A stretch of 64,000 nucleotides of DNA, taken from the NCBI RefSeq assembly GCF_900143065.1, contig NZ_FRCX01000020.1:17166-81165 (forward strand). The letters are read 5' to 3'. Below the pieces are notes generated by a model that was not told the DNA's origin, did no database searches, and worked only from the letters and a program-made list of their open reading frames with translations. Origin of the DNA: Duganella sacchari. GTDB taxonomy: Bacteria > Pseudomonadota > Gammaproteobacteria > Burkholderiales > Burkholderiaceae_D. Made by a program: the position numbers and the translations under genes. Below are positions 56,223 through 63,738 of the stretch, in pieces (the stretch's first letter is position 1; every line of letters starts with the position of its first letter).

Positions 56223-57050
56223 TCAGGGGCGGTTGGGGTACAGGCCGGTGACGGCGATGCACGTGCTCATGCCGATCGCCGGCGACTGAGTCGACACCAC
56301 TGCCGCAGCCGGTGCAGCGGCCGGCGCCACAACCACGGCGCCACCGCTGATCGTGGGCACCTGGACATCGACCGCAGCGGTGGAGGCGGTGCCGGTGATC
56401 TGCACCTGCGCCGGCAGGCGTCCCGCATTGGCGGGTGGCGTGGCCGTCGTGTACGGCCCGTTGAAGCTGACCGGATCAGCCGAGGTCGCGCCATTCATGC
56501 CTGCCAGGTAGCCGGTCTGATTGGCGCCCAGCGTCACATTGTTGCCGCTGATATTGCCTGTGCCCGGCACCACCTGCAGCGCAGCCGTCACGGCCAGGTT
56601 GCCGCTGCTGCCAGGAATGGTCACTTTGGTGGTGGAAGACGTGGCGGAAAATGTTGCCGCGTGGGTGTGGGCGGGCAGCGGTGTTTGCGCGGTGCTCAGC
56701 GTGAGCTGCTGCTGCCCGACGCTTTGCCCCATCGCGATATTGATAGGCAGCCCCGTGCCTTGGCCCTTGCCGATCGTGGTGCGGCCGCGCAGATCGGGCA
56801 GGCCGAAAGTGTTTTGCTTGTCGCCACCGTAGCTGAAACCGATCAGACCGAAGAGCGCCGTGTAGTCGCGGATGTTCAGCGTGCGGCCGTCGGCAGGCAG
56901 ATAGCCGGACGGGCACCAGTCAAAAGTGAAGGTGCAGACGGTGCCGATATACGGCTCCGCATTGCACGCTTGCGCGGCAAACGGCAGCGCACTGAGCAGC
57001 AGGGCGGCGCCAGTGGTTTTGAGTCGAGTCATGCGTCGGGATGGTTTCAT
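56223..57050 (-). CDS. Tail-collar (microcystin-dependent) type secreted protein
   Basis: This 275-residue protein carries a signal peptide (KTTGAALLLSALPFAAQA) and the phage tail-collar pattern: CPSGYLPADGRTLNIRDYTALFGLIG, then FGLPDLRGRTTIGKGQG, and HTHAATF. Many bacteria have free-standing tail-collar proteins of unknown role. AGGAGA precedes the ATG at 57050. It lies 48 bp upstream of the giant gene on the same strand, so the two may be cotranscribed. Confidence 0.9.
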   Translation of the reverse strand: MKPSRRMTRLKTTGAALLLSALPFAAQACNAEPYIGTVCTFTFDWCPSGYLPADGRTLNIRDYTALFGLIGFSYGGDKQNTFGLPDLRGRTTIGKGQGTGLPINIAMGQSVGQQQLTLSTAQTPLPAHTHAATFSATSSTTKVTIPGSSGNLAVTAALQVVPGTGNISGNNVTLGANQTGYLAGMNGATSADPVSFNGPYTTATPPANAGRLPAQVQITGTASTAAVDVQVPTISGGAVVVAPAAAPAAAVVSTQSPAIGMSTCIAVTGLYPNRP

Positions 57051-57373
57051 GCCAGTCTCCTATATGCATTCGTAAGCCGTCCGGAGCGCAGGGATAAGGC
57101 GGGCCGGAGGTCGATAGGCTTTTCATACGCAAGCAACATTTATTGCTATTGGTTATCAAAGCCATGTCAAATCCTAGCGCACTGCTATGGGGCAAAATCT
57201 CTCCGTTTGTTGCTGAATGCCCGGCAGGGCGCTGTTTGCTGACCATAAGTTAGCTAGCGCACATAGACTCGTTGTTATGGCGCTACGGATACCGATAGGC
57301 TCCCATGATGGAATCGTGCGGCGTCCTACATGACTTTTTGCTAACCTGAACCGCGTTTTGGGGAGGGATGACA
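57051..57373. other. Divergent intergenic region
   Basis: The 323-bp region lies between two divergent genes and should hold both promoters. It is AT-richer near 57130-57300. I see no certain promoter, repeat or RNA gene. The GGGAGGG just before 57374 is the ribosome site of the rightward gene. Confidence 0.4.
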
Positions 57374-58099
57374 ATGAGGCACACGCGATATGGATGGGGG
57401 GCAGTGCGCATGGTGCTGGCGCTGGTGAGCGCCGCAGCGCTACCGGCGCAGGCCCAATGGCTGGGCGCAGACTACGCCACTTACGGAGCGCCGCTCAGCA
57501 GCTTCATGCATAGTTCGATCGTCAATAATTCGCTGATGATCCAGGCGGCGGACCCCGCAGCGCAGAAGAAGTCGGGCCAGCGCGAGCCGGCTTCGACGCT
57601 GCGCGCCGATGCACCGCCGGCCGTGTCACGCAATGCGGCCGAACTCGCGCAGCATTTCCCGCCGCAGCACCGTGCCGTGATGAGCAAGGCATTCAGCGAC
57701 AGCATGGACGTCTGGTATCAGCTGGAGAGCAAGCTGCACTTGCCGCGCAACGATGTCGGCGGCGCCCTGGCTGCTTTCCTGGTGGGGAACTACATGGTGA
57801 TGACGGGGAAGGAAGTGTCCGATGAAGACTTTGCCGTGGTGGTTGAGCAGCTGCGGCGCCAGCCCTCATTGCGCGCGACGCTGGGCGCGCAAAGTCCGTC
57901 CGCGTTGCGCAATCTGTACGAACAAAGCGCAATGACCGGCACCTTCATGGCGCTGGCCTGGAAGTCGCAGCAAACCAAGCCGCAACCGCCGGCCCAGCAA
58001 GCTCACCTGCGCGATGCGGCGCGTGAAAATCTGCGGACGGTGGGCCTGGATCCGGACCGTTTGCGCATCGACGCGCGCGGCATCCGTATGAGTGAATAG
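57374..58099 (+). CDS. Secreted protein of unknown function (possibly DUF6683-like)
   Basis: This 241-residue protein has a signal region ending LPAQAQW, then a mature part with FPPQHRAVMSKAFSDSMDVWYQLESKLHLPRNDVGGALAAFLVGNY. The start at 57374 is chosen over 57368 because GGGAGGG lies at proper spacing. The pattern resembles a family I recall as DUF6683, but this is unverified. Convergent with the next gene; their stops are 5 bp apart. Confidence 0.7.
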   Translation: MRHTRYGWGAVRMVLALVSAAALPAQAQWLGADYATYGAPLSSFMHSSIVNNSLMIQAADPAAQKKSGQREPASTLRADAPPAVSRNAAELAQHFPPQHRAVMSKAFSDSMDVWYQLESKLHLPRNDVGGALAAFLVGNYMVMTGKEVSDEDFAVVVEQLRRQPSLRATLGAQSPSALRNLYEQSAMTGTFMALAWKSQQTKPQPPAQQAHLRDAARENLRTVGLDPDRLRIDARGIRMSE

Positions 58100-58103
58100 T
58101 CCG

Positions 58104-58718
58104 CTACGCGCGGCGGCTCGCCACCTTTTTTAACACCTCTTGCTGCAAGACTTGGTCCTGGCGATCGCAGCGCGCCCGGAGCAGGGCCAGCTCCAGCTGG
58201 TGCTGGTCTGAAAATGGATCGCGGATGATCTGCTTGTGCCAGTCTTCATCAAGCTGAGCGATGCTGTTGGCCTGCGCTTTGGCAGTAATCTCTTGCTGCA
58301 AACTCTCCAGGCATTCGTAAGGATCTAATGCGACACCGAAGTTCTTTTCCATGGACAAGCGCAGTTGGCGCACTTCCTCACGCTGCGTCTTGCGGTCATA
58401 GAAATAAGAGCCAATGACGGCCGCCGTGGCCAAGGCGCATAGCAGGTAGGCCGGCAGGGCTGCCGTACCTTCCTCGCTTCTCGCATGCAGAAATGCCATG
58501 ACAGCACAAACGGCACCCCAGACGCGAAGATAGCCGAACAGGACAGAGCGCCAGCGCAAGCCGTTCAATTCAAAGGCTTTACCGCTCTTGGCCTCGACGT
58601 AATAACTGGTCTTTGGAAATAACGGCAGATACCAGAAATGACCAAACATGGTTTTGACCGAGACATTCCCCACTTTGTCCGCCGCGCCGTAAGTGCGCTT
58701 ACCCCAGATGAACAGCAT
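58104..58718 (-). CDS. Membrane protein of unknown function
   Basis: This 204-residue protein begins MLFIWGKRTYGAADKVGNVS, then WYLPLFPKTSYYVEAKSGKAFELNGL. Two spans follow (SVLFGYLRVWGAVCAVMAFL and YLLCALATAAVIGSYFY), and then a helical tail with charged residues. The start at 58718 has GGGAAAA upstream. The sequence resembles a family of conserved hypotheticals; no function assigned. Confidence 0.75.
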   Translation of the reverse strand: MLFIWGKRTYGAADKVGNVSVKTMFGHFWYLPLFPKTSYYVEAKSGKAFELNGLRWRSVLFGYLRVWGAVCAVMAFLHARSEEGTAALPAYLLCALATAAVIGSYFYDRKTQREEVRQLRLSMEKNFGVALDPYECLESLQQEITAKAQANSIAQLDEDWHKQIIRDPFSDQHQLELALLRARCDRQDQVLQQEVLKKVASRRA

Positions 58719-58873
58719 ATTTTCCCGTTTCGTGTGTTTTGATTTTGGCGGCGGAGTGTAACAGAGCACATCCGGTCGAATTTGCACACATTGTCACAGG
58801 GAAACGTTTTTGGTATTCGCATGAGCGAATGGTGTGGGCCTGGCACCTGCTGAAGGCATAAGCGGCTTTGATG

Positions 58874-59380
58874 TTACGAACTGATTCCTGTGTAGTCGTA
58901 ATTTTCGCTTTGTGATGGCTCGGGAAGAGGGCGACTGTGCAACTGGAACAGGCGGAAGAAAGTGAAAGGTCGGCTAACACCCAATGTGCCGGAGACGATG
59001 GGCAGTGCAAATCTTTTTTCAGGGAAGAGCTTGAGCGTCCAGAGTGTGCCGCCGAAGAATCGGAAGCGCACCGTATCCGGTTCCGTCAAATCCAAAGCCG
59101 AAAATACGCCGGTTGAGTAGATGTAGAACATGCGCGCGGAGTCGACGACCTCAAGATTTTCGTCCAGCACATAAATGTTGAGTGTGTCTTCAAAAGGCAC
59201 ATCGTCGGTCAGGAATAACAGCACATAATCATTCCAGTTCAGCGCGGCTTCAAACACCGCGCCGCCCAGGATCCTTCCAGTCGGCTTCCCTTCGATGATG
59301 AGCTCACTGGTCGGCGCCACCTCAGACGTCGGCGGAGTGATAACCCGAATAGAGTAGCCTGGAGCATGTGTCAGCTTCAT
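58874..59380 (-). CDS. Partner protein of the glycine-zipper gene, unknown function
   Basis: This 168-residue protein has no signal peptide or membrane span. It is rich in beta-strand patterns (YVLLFLTDDVPFEDTLNIYVLDENLEVVD; TVRFRFFGGTLWTLKLF). It begins 8 bp after the stop of the upstream glycine-zipper gene, so both are one operon. A soluble partner right after a membrane-active-looking protein fits an immunity or chaperone role, but that is inference. Codon use is AT-richer than neighbours to the left. Confidence 0.7.
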   Translation of the reverse strand: MKLTHAPGYSIRVITPPTSEVAPTSELIIEGKPTGRILGGAVFEAALNWNDYVLLFLTDDVPFEDTLNIYVLDENLEVVDSARMFYIYSTGVFSALDLTEPDTVRFRFFGGTLWTLKLFPEKRFALPIVSGTLGVSRPFTFFRLFQLHSRPLPEPSQSENYDYTGISS

Positions 59381-59387
59381 AAAAGCC

Positions 59388-60095
59388 CTACCAATAATTA
59401 GCAGTAGCGAACGCCGCAAGCGCTCCACCGACAAACGCCCCCACTGTAACGCAAATTGGCGCGGCCGGCCCACACGCTAATCCAGCGAGTGCACCGCCTG
59501 CAATTCCACCGGCGACGCTGACACCATTTACGGCGAGCTCCTTTTGAAAGGTCGCAGCTTTGTTCGATGAGGTCGCAATCTTATAGGTCGATAGTGCTAT
59601 CGCCACAAACAGCAAACCCCGCCCCGCATAAGCGGCGCCCGCCATTGCACGGCTCACGTAAGCATTCGATCTACCTGCTGATGTGACGATGCTGGCATAA
59701 ACAGCGTTTTGTTTTGTGATCGATAGGCGTGAGAAAAGTGCTTGCTCGCCGTTCAATTGCACGGTTTTGAGAGCGATAAGTTGATTAAGCGAATAGCCTT
59801 TCTGCTTCATACTTTCGGCAAACGCCCGCCCAACAGGTGTACTACGCGCACGAATTATTCCCATGATGAGATTTCGCGTTTCCTGAGCTTGACGTGCAGC
59901 CGCAGCCCAACTGATCCTGTGAGAGATTGCGTCGGCTCGCAGCTTGTCGGACATATTTTTTATCTCTTGGATATAGAGCAGGCGTGCCCTGGTGTCGATG
60001 CTCAGATGCGCGCCCACATTGGTAATCTGTGCCTCCAACGATTTCATTGTGCTGTTAAAAATCGCTTCATCTTTATCTGTTTTGTTCGGTTCCAT
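59388..60095 (-). CDS. Protein with C-terminal glycine-zipper membrane region
   Basis: The 235-residue protein has a helical, charged N-terminal half (NSTMKSLEAQITNVGAHL) and hydrophobic segments toward the end. It finishes in GVSVAGGIAGGALAGLACG and VTVGAFVGGALAAF, glycine-zipper patterns that insert in membranes. Colicin-like and type VI effectors share such tails. GAAGAGGA precedes the ATG at 60095. No secretion genes lie beside it, so a toxin role is inferred only from pattern and partner. Confidence 0.7.
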   Translation of the reverse strand: MEPNKTDKDEAIFNSTMKSLEAQITNVGAHLSIDTRARLLYIQEIKNMSDKLRADAISHRISWAAAARQAQETRNLIMGIIRARSTPVGRAFAESMKQKGYSLNQLIALKTVQLNGEQALFSRLSITKQNAVYASIVTSAGRSNAYVSRAMAGAAYAGRGLLFVAIALSTYKIATSSNKAATFQKELAVNGVSVAGGIAGGALAGLACGPAAPICVTVGAFVGGALAAFATANYW

Positions 60096-60191
60096 AGGGC
60101 TGTCCTCTTCAAGTTAGGCATGTGATGCAGGGTAAGCCGCGCCAAAATCCTGCGGCTTGCGCGAACGCAACTTGGTCACGTGATTACGAGA

Positions 60192-60210
60192 CACGGAGTT
60201 CGAATCCGTG
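60192..60210 (+). other. tRNA-like T-arm, possible integration scar
   Basis: CACGGA pairs with TCCGTG around the loop GTTCGAA, exactly a T-arm. The flanks do not fold into a full tRNA: no matching 5' acceptor arm or CCA was found. Located where the accessory region begins, it could be an old attachment-site fragment. No direct-repeat partner was seen in the window. Confidence 0.25.
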
Positions 60211-60407
60211 GCACTGGCAAGATTCTTTTGTCGAAAAGGAAATGGCGTGTGTGAGCGCAGGTCACATCAAGGGGGGCCTTGTGGGCTGCGAAATCGTCCG
60301 GTGCGCTCCGGTCAATTTCTGGTCTTGCCGGAAAGCTGGCTCAGGGCGGGCTCAAAGGCTGTACAGGCTTAGCCGGGCTCTTTGATGTGCTGCACAATCG
60401 AAAGTTA

Positions 60408-60459
60408 CCCAATGTCCATTTTTTCCATTACAATTGTGTCGGGAAAAATGGACATTGGG
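60408..60459 (+). promoter_or_regulatory. 16-bp inverted repeat operator with embedded promoter
   Basis: CCCAATGTCCATTTTT (60408-60423) and AAAAATGGACATTGGG (60444-60459) are perfect complements around a 20-nt loop that contains TACAAT (60429-60434). Each arm also holds a small dyad AATG-NN-CATT. The right arm ends 7 nt before the ATG at 60467 and covers the expected transcription start. This suits autorepression by the HTH protein of the operon. Confidence 0.75.
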
Positions 60460-60466
60460 AGCTTCT

Positions 60467-61105
60467 ATGGATGCGATCGTTCGACAGGATTCTGGTGACG
60501 TGCATGCACGTTTAGCTGAACTAGGCTTGACCCGTGAGCAATTGCTAGACGTGGTGAGGGCTTTCGTCGCGGGATTCACTAGTGCGACGGATAACGATCC
60601 TCCCGGTGCTCCCGGCTGGTTGTCGTGGCGCGCAGGAGTGCGGCGTGCTAGAGAGGTCCTATTGCCATTGGGCTGGGAGAAAAGTGATTCCGGCATCTCT
60701 ACGGTCTTCAGCCGGTCCCTCAAGATGCGATTAGCTATTTTGAACGCGGACGAGGGAACGGGATCGAAGGATTCTGTGCCTCAAAATCGGTCGAGAAAAG
60801 GGCCTAACTCGGAGCGAGCGACACAGGTCAACAGGGAAATGATGCCTGGGGCAGAAGATTGGCCGATTCCTGCAGGTAAGCCGGTAGAATCCATTGAGGA
60901 TTTTGCAACTTGGCATCTGTGCGTTAACGTTGGAATGGACGAGGTAACGGCTGAGCTCACTTTGTTGTCAGATATTGAGGGTGGATACTATACCGGGTTC
61001 ATTGAAAAGATTATCGTTGTTGGACCTGGCGAGTGGAAAGCGATTGAGTTTAGCGAACCTGATGATGATTCACCTGAGCCCGAGGTTCGTGTGGTTAGGA
61101 AATAA
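60467..61105 (+). CDS. Partner of the HTH-ImmA/IrrE protein, unknown function
   Basis: This 212-residue protein starts at 60467 with GGGAG upstream. It has WLSWRAGVRRAREVLLPLGWEKSDSG, GTG-rich and Lys-rich middle (RSRKGPNSERAT) and an acidic C-terminal end (FSEPDDDSPEPEVRVVRK). It is followed after 6 bp by the HTH-ImmA/IrrE gene. I recall similar pairs in defence or toxin-antitoxin islands but no known mechanism. It may be the toxin side, with the metalloprotease/HTH protein as regulator, but this is inference. Confidence 0.75.
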   Translation: MDAIVRQDSGDVHARLAELGLTREQLLDVVRAFVAGFTSATDNDPPGAPGWLSWRAGVRRAREVLLPLGWEKSDSGISTVFSRSLKMRLAILNADEGTGSKDSVPQNRSRKGPNSERATQVNREMMPGAEDWPIPAGKPVESIEDFATWHLCVNVGMDEVTAELTLLSDIEGGYYTGFIEKIIVVGPGEWKAIEFSEPDDDSPEPEVRVVRK

Positions 61106-61111
61106 GTTTTA

Positions 61112-62197
61112 ATGTTTAATCCTTTGAGATTGAGTTTGGCGCGGCGTCGCAAAAAGTTAACGAAGAAAGCCTTAGCGGAGGCAGCAGGCTTTGAGCAGAA
61201 GACCATTATTAGATACGAAAGTGGTGAGGTAGATCCGCCTGCGGAAAGTGTGGCTGCGTTAGCCGCTGTTCTTCAGTTTCCGCCATTGTTTTTTTTCGGG
61301 ACCGACGTGGACGAGCCAAGCGCGGAGGCTGCTAGTTTCCGTTCGCTAAGTACTATGCCCGCACGAGACCGCGATGCGGCTCTCGCGGCTGGTGCATTTG
61401 CGTTCATGTTTAGTGATTGGGTGGATTCTCGATTCCATTTGCCTGAGTGTGATTTGTTTGATTGCAAGGAAGATACTGATCCAGAAGCTGCTGCAAGAAT
61501 ATTGCGGGAGAAGTGGGGTATAGGGGAGCGTCCTATACGCAATATGGTTCATCTCCTTGAGTCGAAGGGTATTCGTGTGTTTTCGTTAGCGGAAAACACG
61601 AAAACAGTCGATGCTTTTTCTATGTGGCGTAATGACGTTCCCTACGTTTTTCTGAATACTACGAAAACCGCAGAAAGAAGTCGCTTTGACGCTGCGCATG
61701 AGCTGGGGCATCTTGTCCTCCATAAACACGGTGGGCCGCAGGGCGGGCGAATTGTGGAGGATCAAGCAAATCAGTTTGCCTCTGCCTTTTTAATGCCCGA
61801 ATCCCAAGTTAAGGCGAAGATGCCTAGAGTTGATAGTTTGGCCAATATTGTGAGTGGGAAGCAATATTGGAAAGTATCGGTGGCTGCGCTGAATTACAGG
61901 CTGCATAAGCTGGGCATTACCACTGATTGGCAGTATCGGAATTTCTGTATTCAAATTGCAGAAAGATACCGTCAGGTTGAGCCTCAAGGGATCAGTCGAG
62001 AGACCTCTACAGTTTGGGAAAAGGTGTTGGGTGAGCTCCGAACGGAGGGTATTAGTAAGACTACTATTGCGAATGACTTAGCTTTGCCTGTTTTCGAAAT
62101 TGAGAATTTGGTGTTCAGGCTGACTAATATGCAAAGTATTGATGGCCTTGGGGAAAACACTGCTAAGAGAACAGGGCATTTGAAGGTAGTCGGATAA
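61112..62197 (+). CDS. XRE-HTH and ImmA/IrrE metallopeptidase regulator
   Basis: This 361-residue protein has an N-terminal XRE helix-turn-helix (residues about 6-60; LTKKALAEAAGFEQKTIIRYESG). A COG2856/ImmA-IrrE domain follows with the zinc motif H196-E-L-G-H200 (in DAAHELGHLVLHKHGG). Related proteins cleave or bind a repressor and control prophages or toxin-antitoxin genes. It lies 6 bp after the partner gene, and both follow the 60408-60459 operator. It likely autorepresses. Confidence 0.9.
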   Translation: MFNPLRLSLARRRKKLTKKALAEAAGFEQKTIIRYESGEVDPPAESVAALAAVLQFPPLFFFGTDVDEPSAEAASFRSLSTMPARDRDAALAAGAFAFMFSDWVDSRFHLPECDLFDCKEDTDPEAAARILREKWGIGERPIRNMVHLLESKGIRVFSLAENTKTVDAFSMWRNDVPYVFLNTTKTAERSRFDAAHELGHLVLHKHGGPQGGRIVEDQANQFASAFLMPESQVKAKMPRVDSLANIVSGKQYWKVSVAALNYRLHKLGITTDWQYRNFCIQIAERYRQVEPQGISRETSTVWEKVLGELRTEGISKTTIANDLALPVFEIENLVFRLTNMQSIDGLGENTAKRTGHLKVVG

Positions 62198-62242
62198 CCA
62201 TCCAACGGTTTGTTGCGCCTACAATATTGCAAGTTAAGAAAA

Positions 62243-62274
62243 TTGCCATCCAGACTTGGGAATGATGCTATAGT
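62243..62274 (+). promoter_or_regulatory. Promoter of the DRT2 non-coding RNA
   Basis: The extended -10 TGCTATAGT (67-74 of this 622xx row) is preceded by a TTGCCA-like -35 at 62243-62248, with 20 bp spacing (or CCATCC with 17). It would start RNA at about 62281, just before the first hairpin of the ncRNA. Confidence 0.6.
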
Positions 62275-62280
62275 AAGAAT

Positions 62281-62547
62281 GCTCCACGTAAAGACGTGGA
62301 GGTGTGTTACAAGTTGTCAATTCCGCCCGGCAGCGTGATCGCCAGGACGATTGATAGCAGCGCGATGACAGGATTCCGCAAGGATACCTCCAGTAGCATG
62401 TGAACATTGTACGTCATTCCTAACATATGCGGCTCGGCCCCTCTCGGGGTGAGATGGTAAGAAGATTACTTGGTTTATCCGGGGGGGCGGTTAGTAGAAT
62501 GCCGCCATCTTAGCCCTTCCGGTTTGCTAGCTTAAGGCGTTTCGCAG
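62281..62547 (+). ncRNA. Predicted DRT2 non-coding RNA (RT template)
   Basis: The 267-nt gene-free stretch just before the RT begins with a perfect hairpin CTCCACGT/ACGTGGAG (62282-62289 with 62294-62301, AAAG loop). Further hairpins follow (CCCC/GGGG near 62438-62449; GGCGG/CCGCC, 62486-62506). Published DRT2 systems have an ncRNA here of similar length that is copied by the RT. It holds the 114-nt template segment described separately. The 3' end is not defined. Confidence 0.78.
62309..62422 (-). other. Predicted rolling-circle template encoding endless neo ORF
   Basis: ACA at 62309-62311 and ACA at 62423-62425 mark a 114-nt (38-codon) unit. If copied head to tail, the antisense strand has one frame without stop: it includes RNPVIALLSIVLAITLPGG and continues through GMTYNVHMLLEVS to the next unit. 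The other two antisense frames and all three sense frames contain stops. Each junction creates TTGACA-17 bp-TACAAT, and GGAGG stands 5 nt before an in-frame TTG. This matches the published Neo logic of DRT2. Expression is not shown. Confidence 0.75.
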
Positions 62548-63738
62548 ATGCAGACGACTAGAGAGCCTTGGTTCCGTAGAAGAGGGTATCTTCACTTTGA
62601 TCGTCCCGTAGGCCAAGCGGCGGCACTAACTATCGTTAGTGATCCTGTTCGCGTCGCTCAGCGTAGTTTTTTTCCTTTCCTTGACTTCGATATTCTCAGT
62701 ACCAAAGTAAAGTGGGATGACGATCTGAAGCAGCTTGTGCGAAAACGCAAGGAGCGAAAGGTCGCTTATGCATCGCATATCGATAGTCACATCTACTCTT
62801 ATTATTGCCAATTGCTGTCTGCTCGATACGAGCAAGAATTGACTCGGCGCGGACTAGGGGATTGCGTTTTAGCCTTTCGCTCGCTAGGGAAAAGTAATAT
62901 CCACTTTGCTGCGGAAGGGTTCGCAGAGGTCTCGCGACGTAGCAATTGCTTTGTCCTTGGCCTAGATATTCGCGGTTTCTTCGATACACTGGATCACAAA
63001 ATACTAAAGTCGGCCTGGATGTCCGTCCTTGGTGTGGCGCAGCTTTCTCCTGATCACTACGCGGTATATAAAGCCATCACTCGATTTTCGATGGTGAATC
63101 TCGATTCGGTGTTGGAACTGCTTGGTGTATCGAAGAATAATCCAAGAAAAGGTCGTAATCGCCTGTGCACCCCTGAAGACTTTAGGGATAAAGTCCGCCC
63201 CTCAGGCATGATTCGGGCAAATAGTACCGGAAAAGGAATCCCGCAAGGCTCGTCAATCAGCGCACTGCTATCAAATATCTATATGCTAGAGTTTGATTGT
63301 TTCATCAATGAGTATGTTGCGGGATTAGGAGGGAAATATTTTAGATATTGTGACGATATGTTGTTTGTATTGCCACTGGCCGCGAAACCTACCTGCGAGG
63401 CAGTTATTAAGGATGCTATCTCAAAGTGTAAGCTGGAGATTCAGGATGCGAAGACAGAGCGCCGTGATTTTGTGACACGAGGAGGCCGCTTGGTGACGGA
63501 TAAGCCTCTTCAGTATCTAGGTTTTCTCTTTGACGGTGAGCGAATTTACCTTCGTTCAGCCTCTCTCGCTAGATACTCGGATCGGCTCACGCGGGGTGTG
63601 CACCTAGCGAAAGCAACCATGAGAAAGCGCAATCGGGCGCGAGTTGCGCGAGGAGAAGACCCCCGCCCGCTCTTCACGGCCCCGTTGGCCGGTCAAATTC
63701 CCCCACCTCTGGCCACCCCAAATTCCCCCACCCTCTGA
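62548..63738 (+). CDS. drt2: Antiviral reverse transcriptase of the DRT2 type, 3' end replaced by an IS
   Basis: The RT fold is complete through the palm. PWFRRRGYLHFD opens the protein, then GKSNIHFAAEGF. The catalytic Asp is D140 in GLDIRGFFDTLDH, GIPQGSSISALLSNIY follows, and the active YCDD is at 267-270 (FRYCDDMLF). These match my memory of UG2/DRT2 proteins. From about residue 377 the frame continues as TAPLAGQIPPPLA, which belongs to an IS21 end, so the C-terminal thumb tail (probably 50 or more residues) is lost or lies beyond the insertion. No strong ribosome site is seen. Confidence 0.88.
   Translation: MQTTREPWFRRRGYLHFDRPVGQAAALTIVSDPVRVAQRSFFPFLDFDILSTKVKWDDDLKQLVRKRKERKVAYASHIDSHIYSYYCQLLSARYEQELTRRGLGDCVLAFRSLGKSNIHFAAEGFAEVSRRSNCFVLGLDIRGFFDTLDHKILKSAWMSVLGVAQLSPDHYAVYKAITRFSMVNLDSVLELLGVSKNNPRKGRNRLCTPEDFRDKVRPSGMIRANSTGKGIPQGSSISALLSNIYMLEFDCFINEYVAGLGGKYFRYCDDMLFVLPLAAKPTCEAVIKDAISKCKLEIQDAKTERRDFVTRGGRLVTDKPLQYLGFLFDGERIYLRSASLARYSDRLTRGVHLAKATMRKRNRARVARGEDPRPLFTAPLAGQIPPPLATPNSPTL

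Noticed and set aside
60122..60385. 87-codon plus-strand frame before the ImmA/IrrE operon
   Set aside because: No ribosome site, motif or good codons, and it contains the tRNA-like arm. Not supported as a gene.
62309..62422. Neo encoded in ncRNA sense
   Set aside because: All three sense frames of the concatenated unit contain stops (TGA within each), and the junction promoter faces the other way.
62548..63738. RT as group II intron maturase or retron RT
   Set aside because: No maturase or endonuclease domain and no intron RNA domains V/VI. The retron msr/msd fold was not seen, and motif set and ncRNA layout fit DRT2 better.
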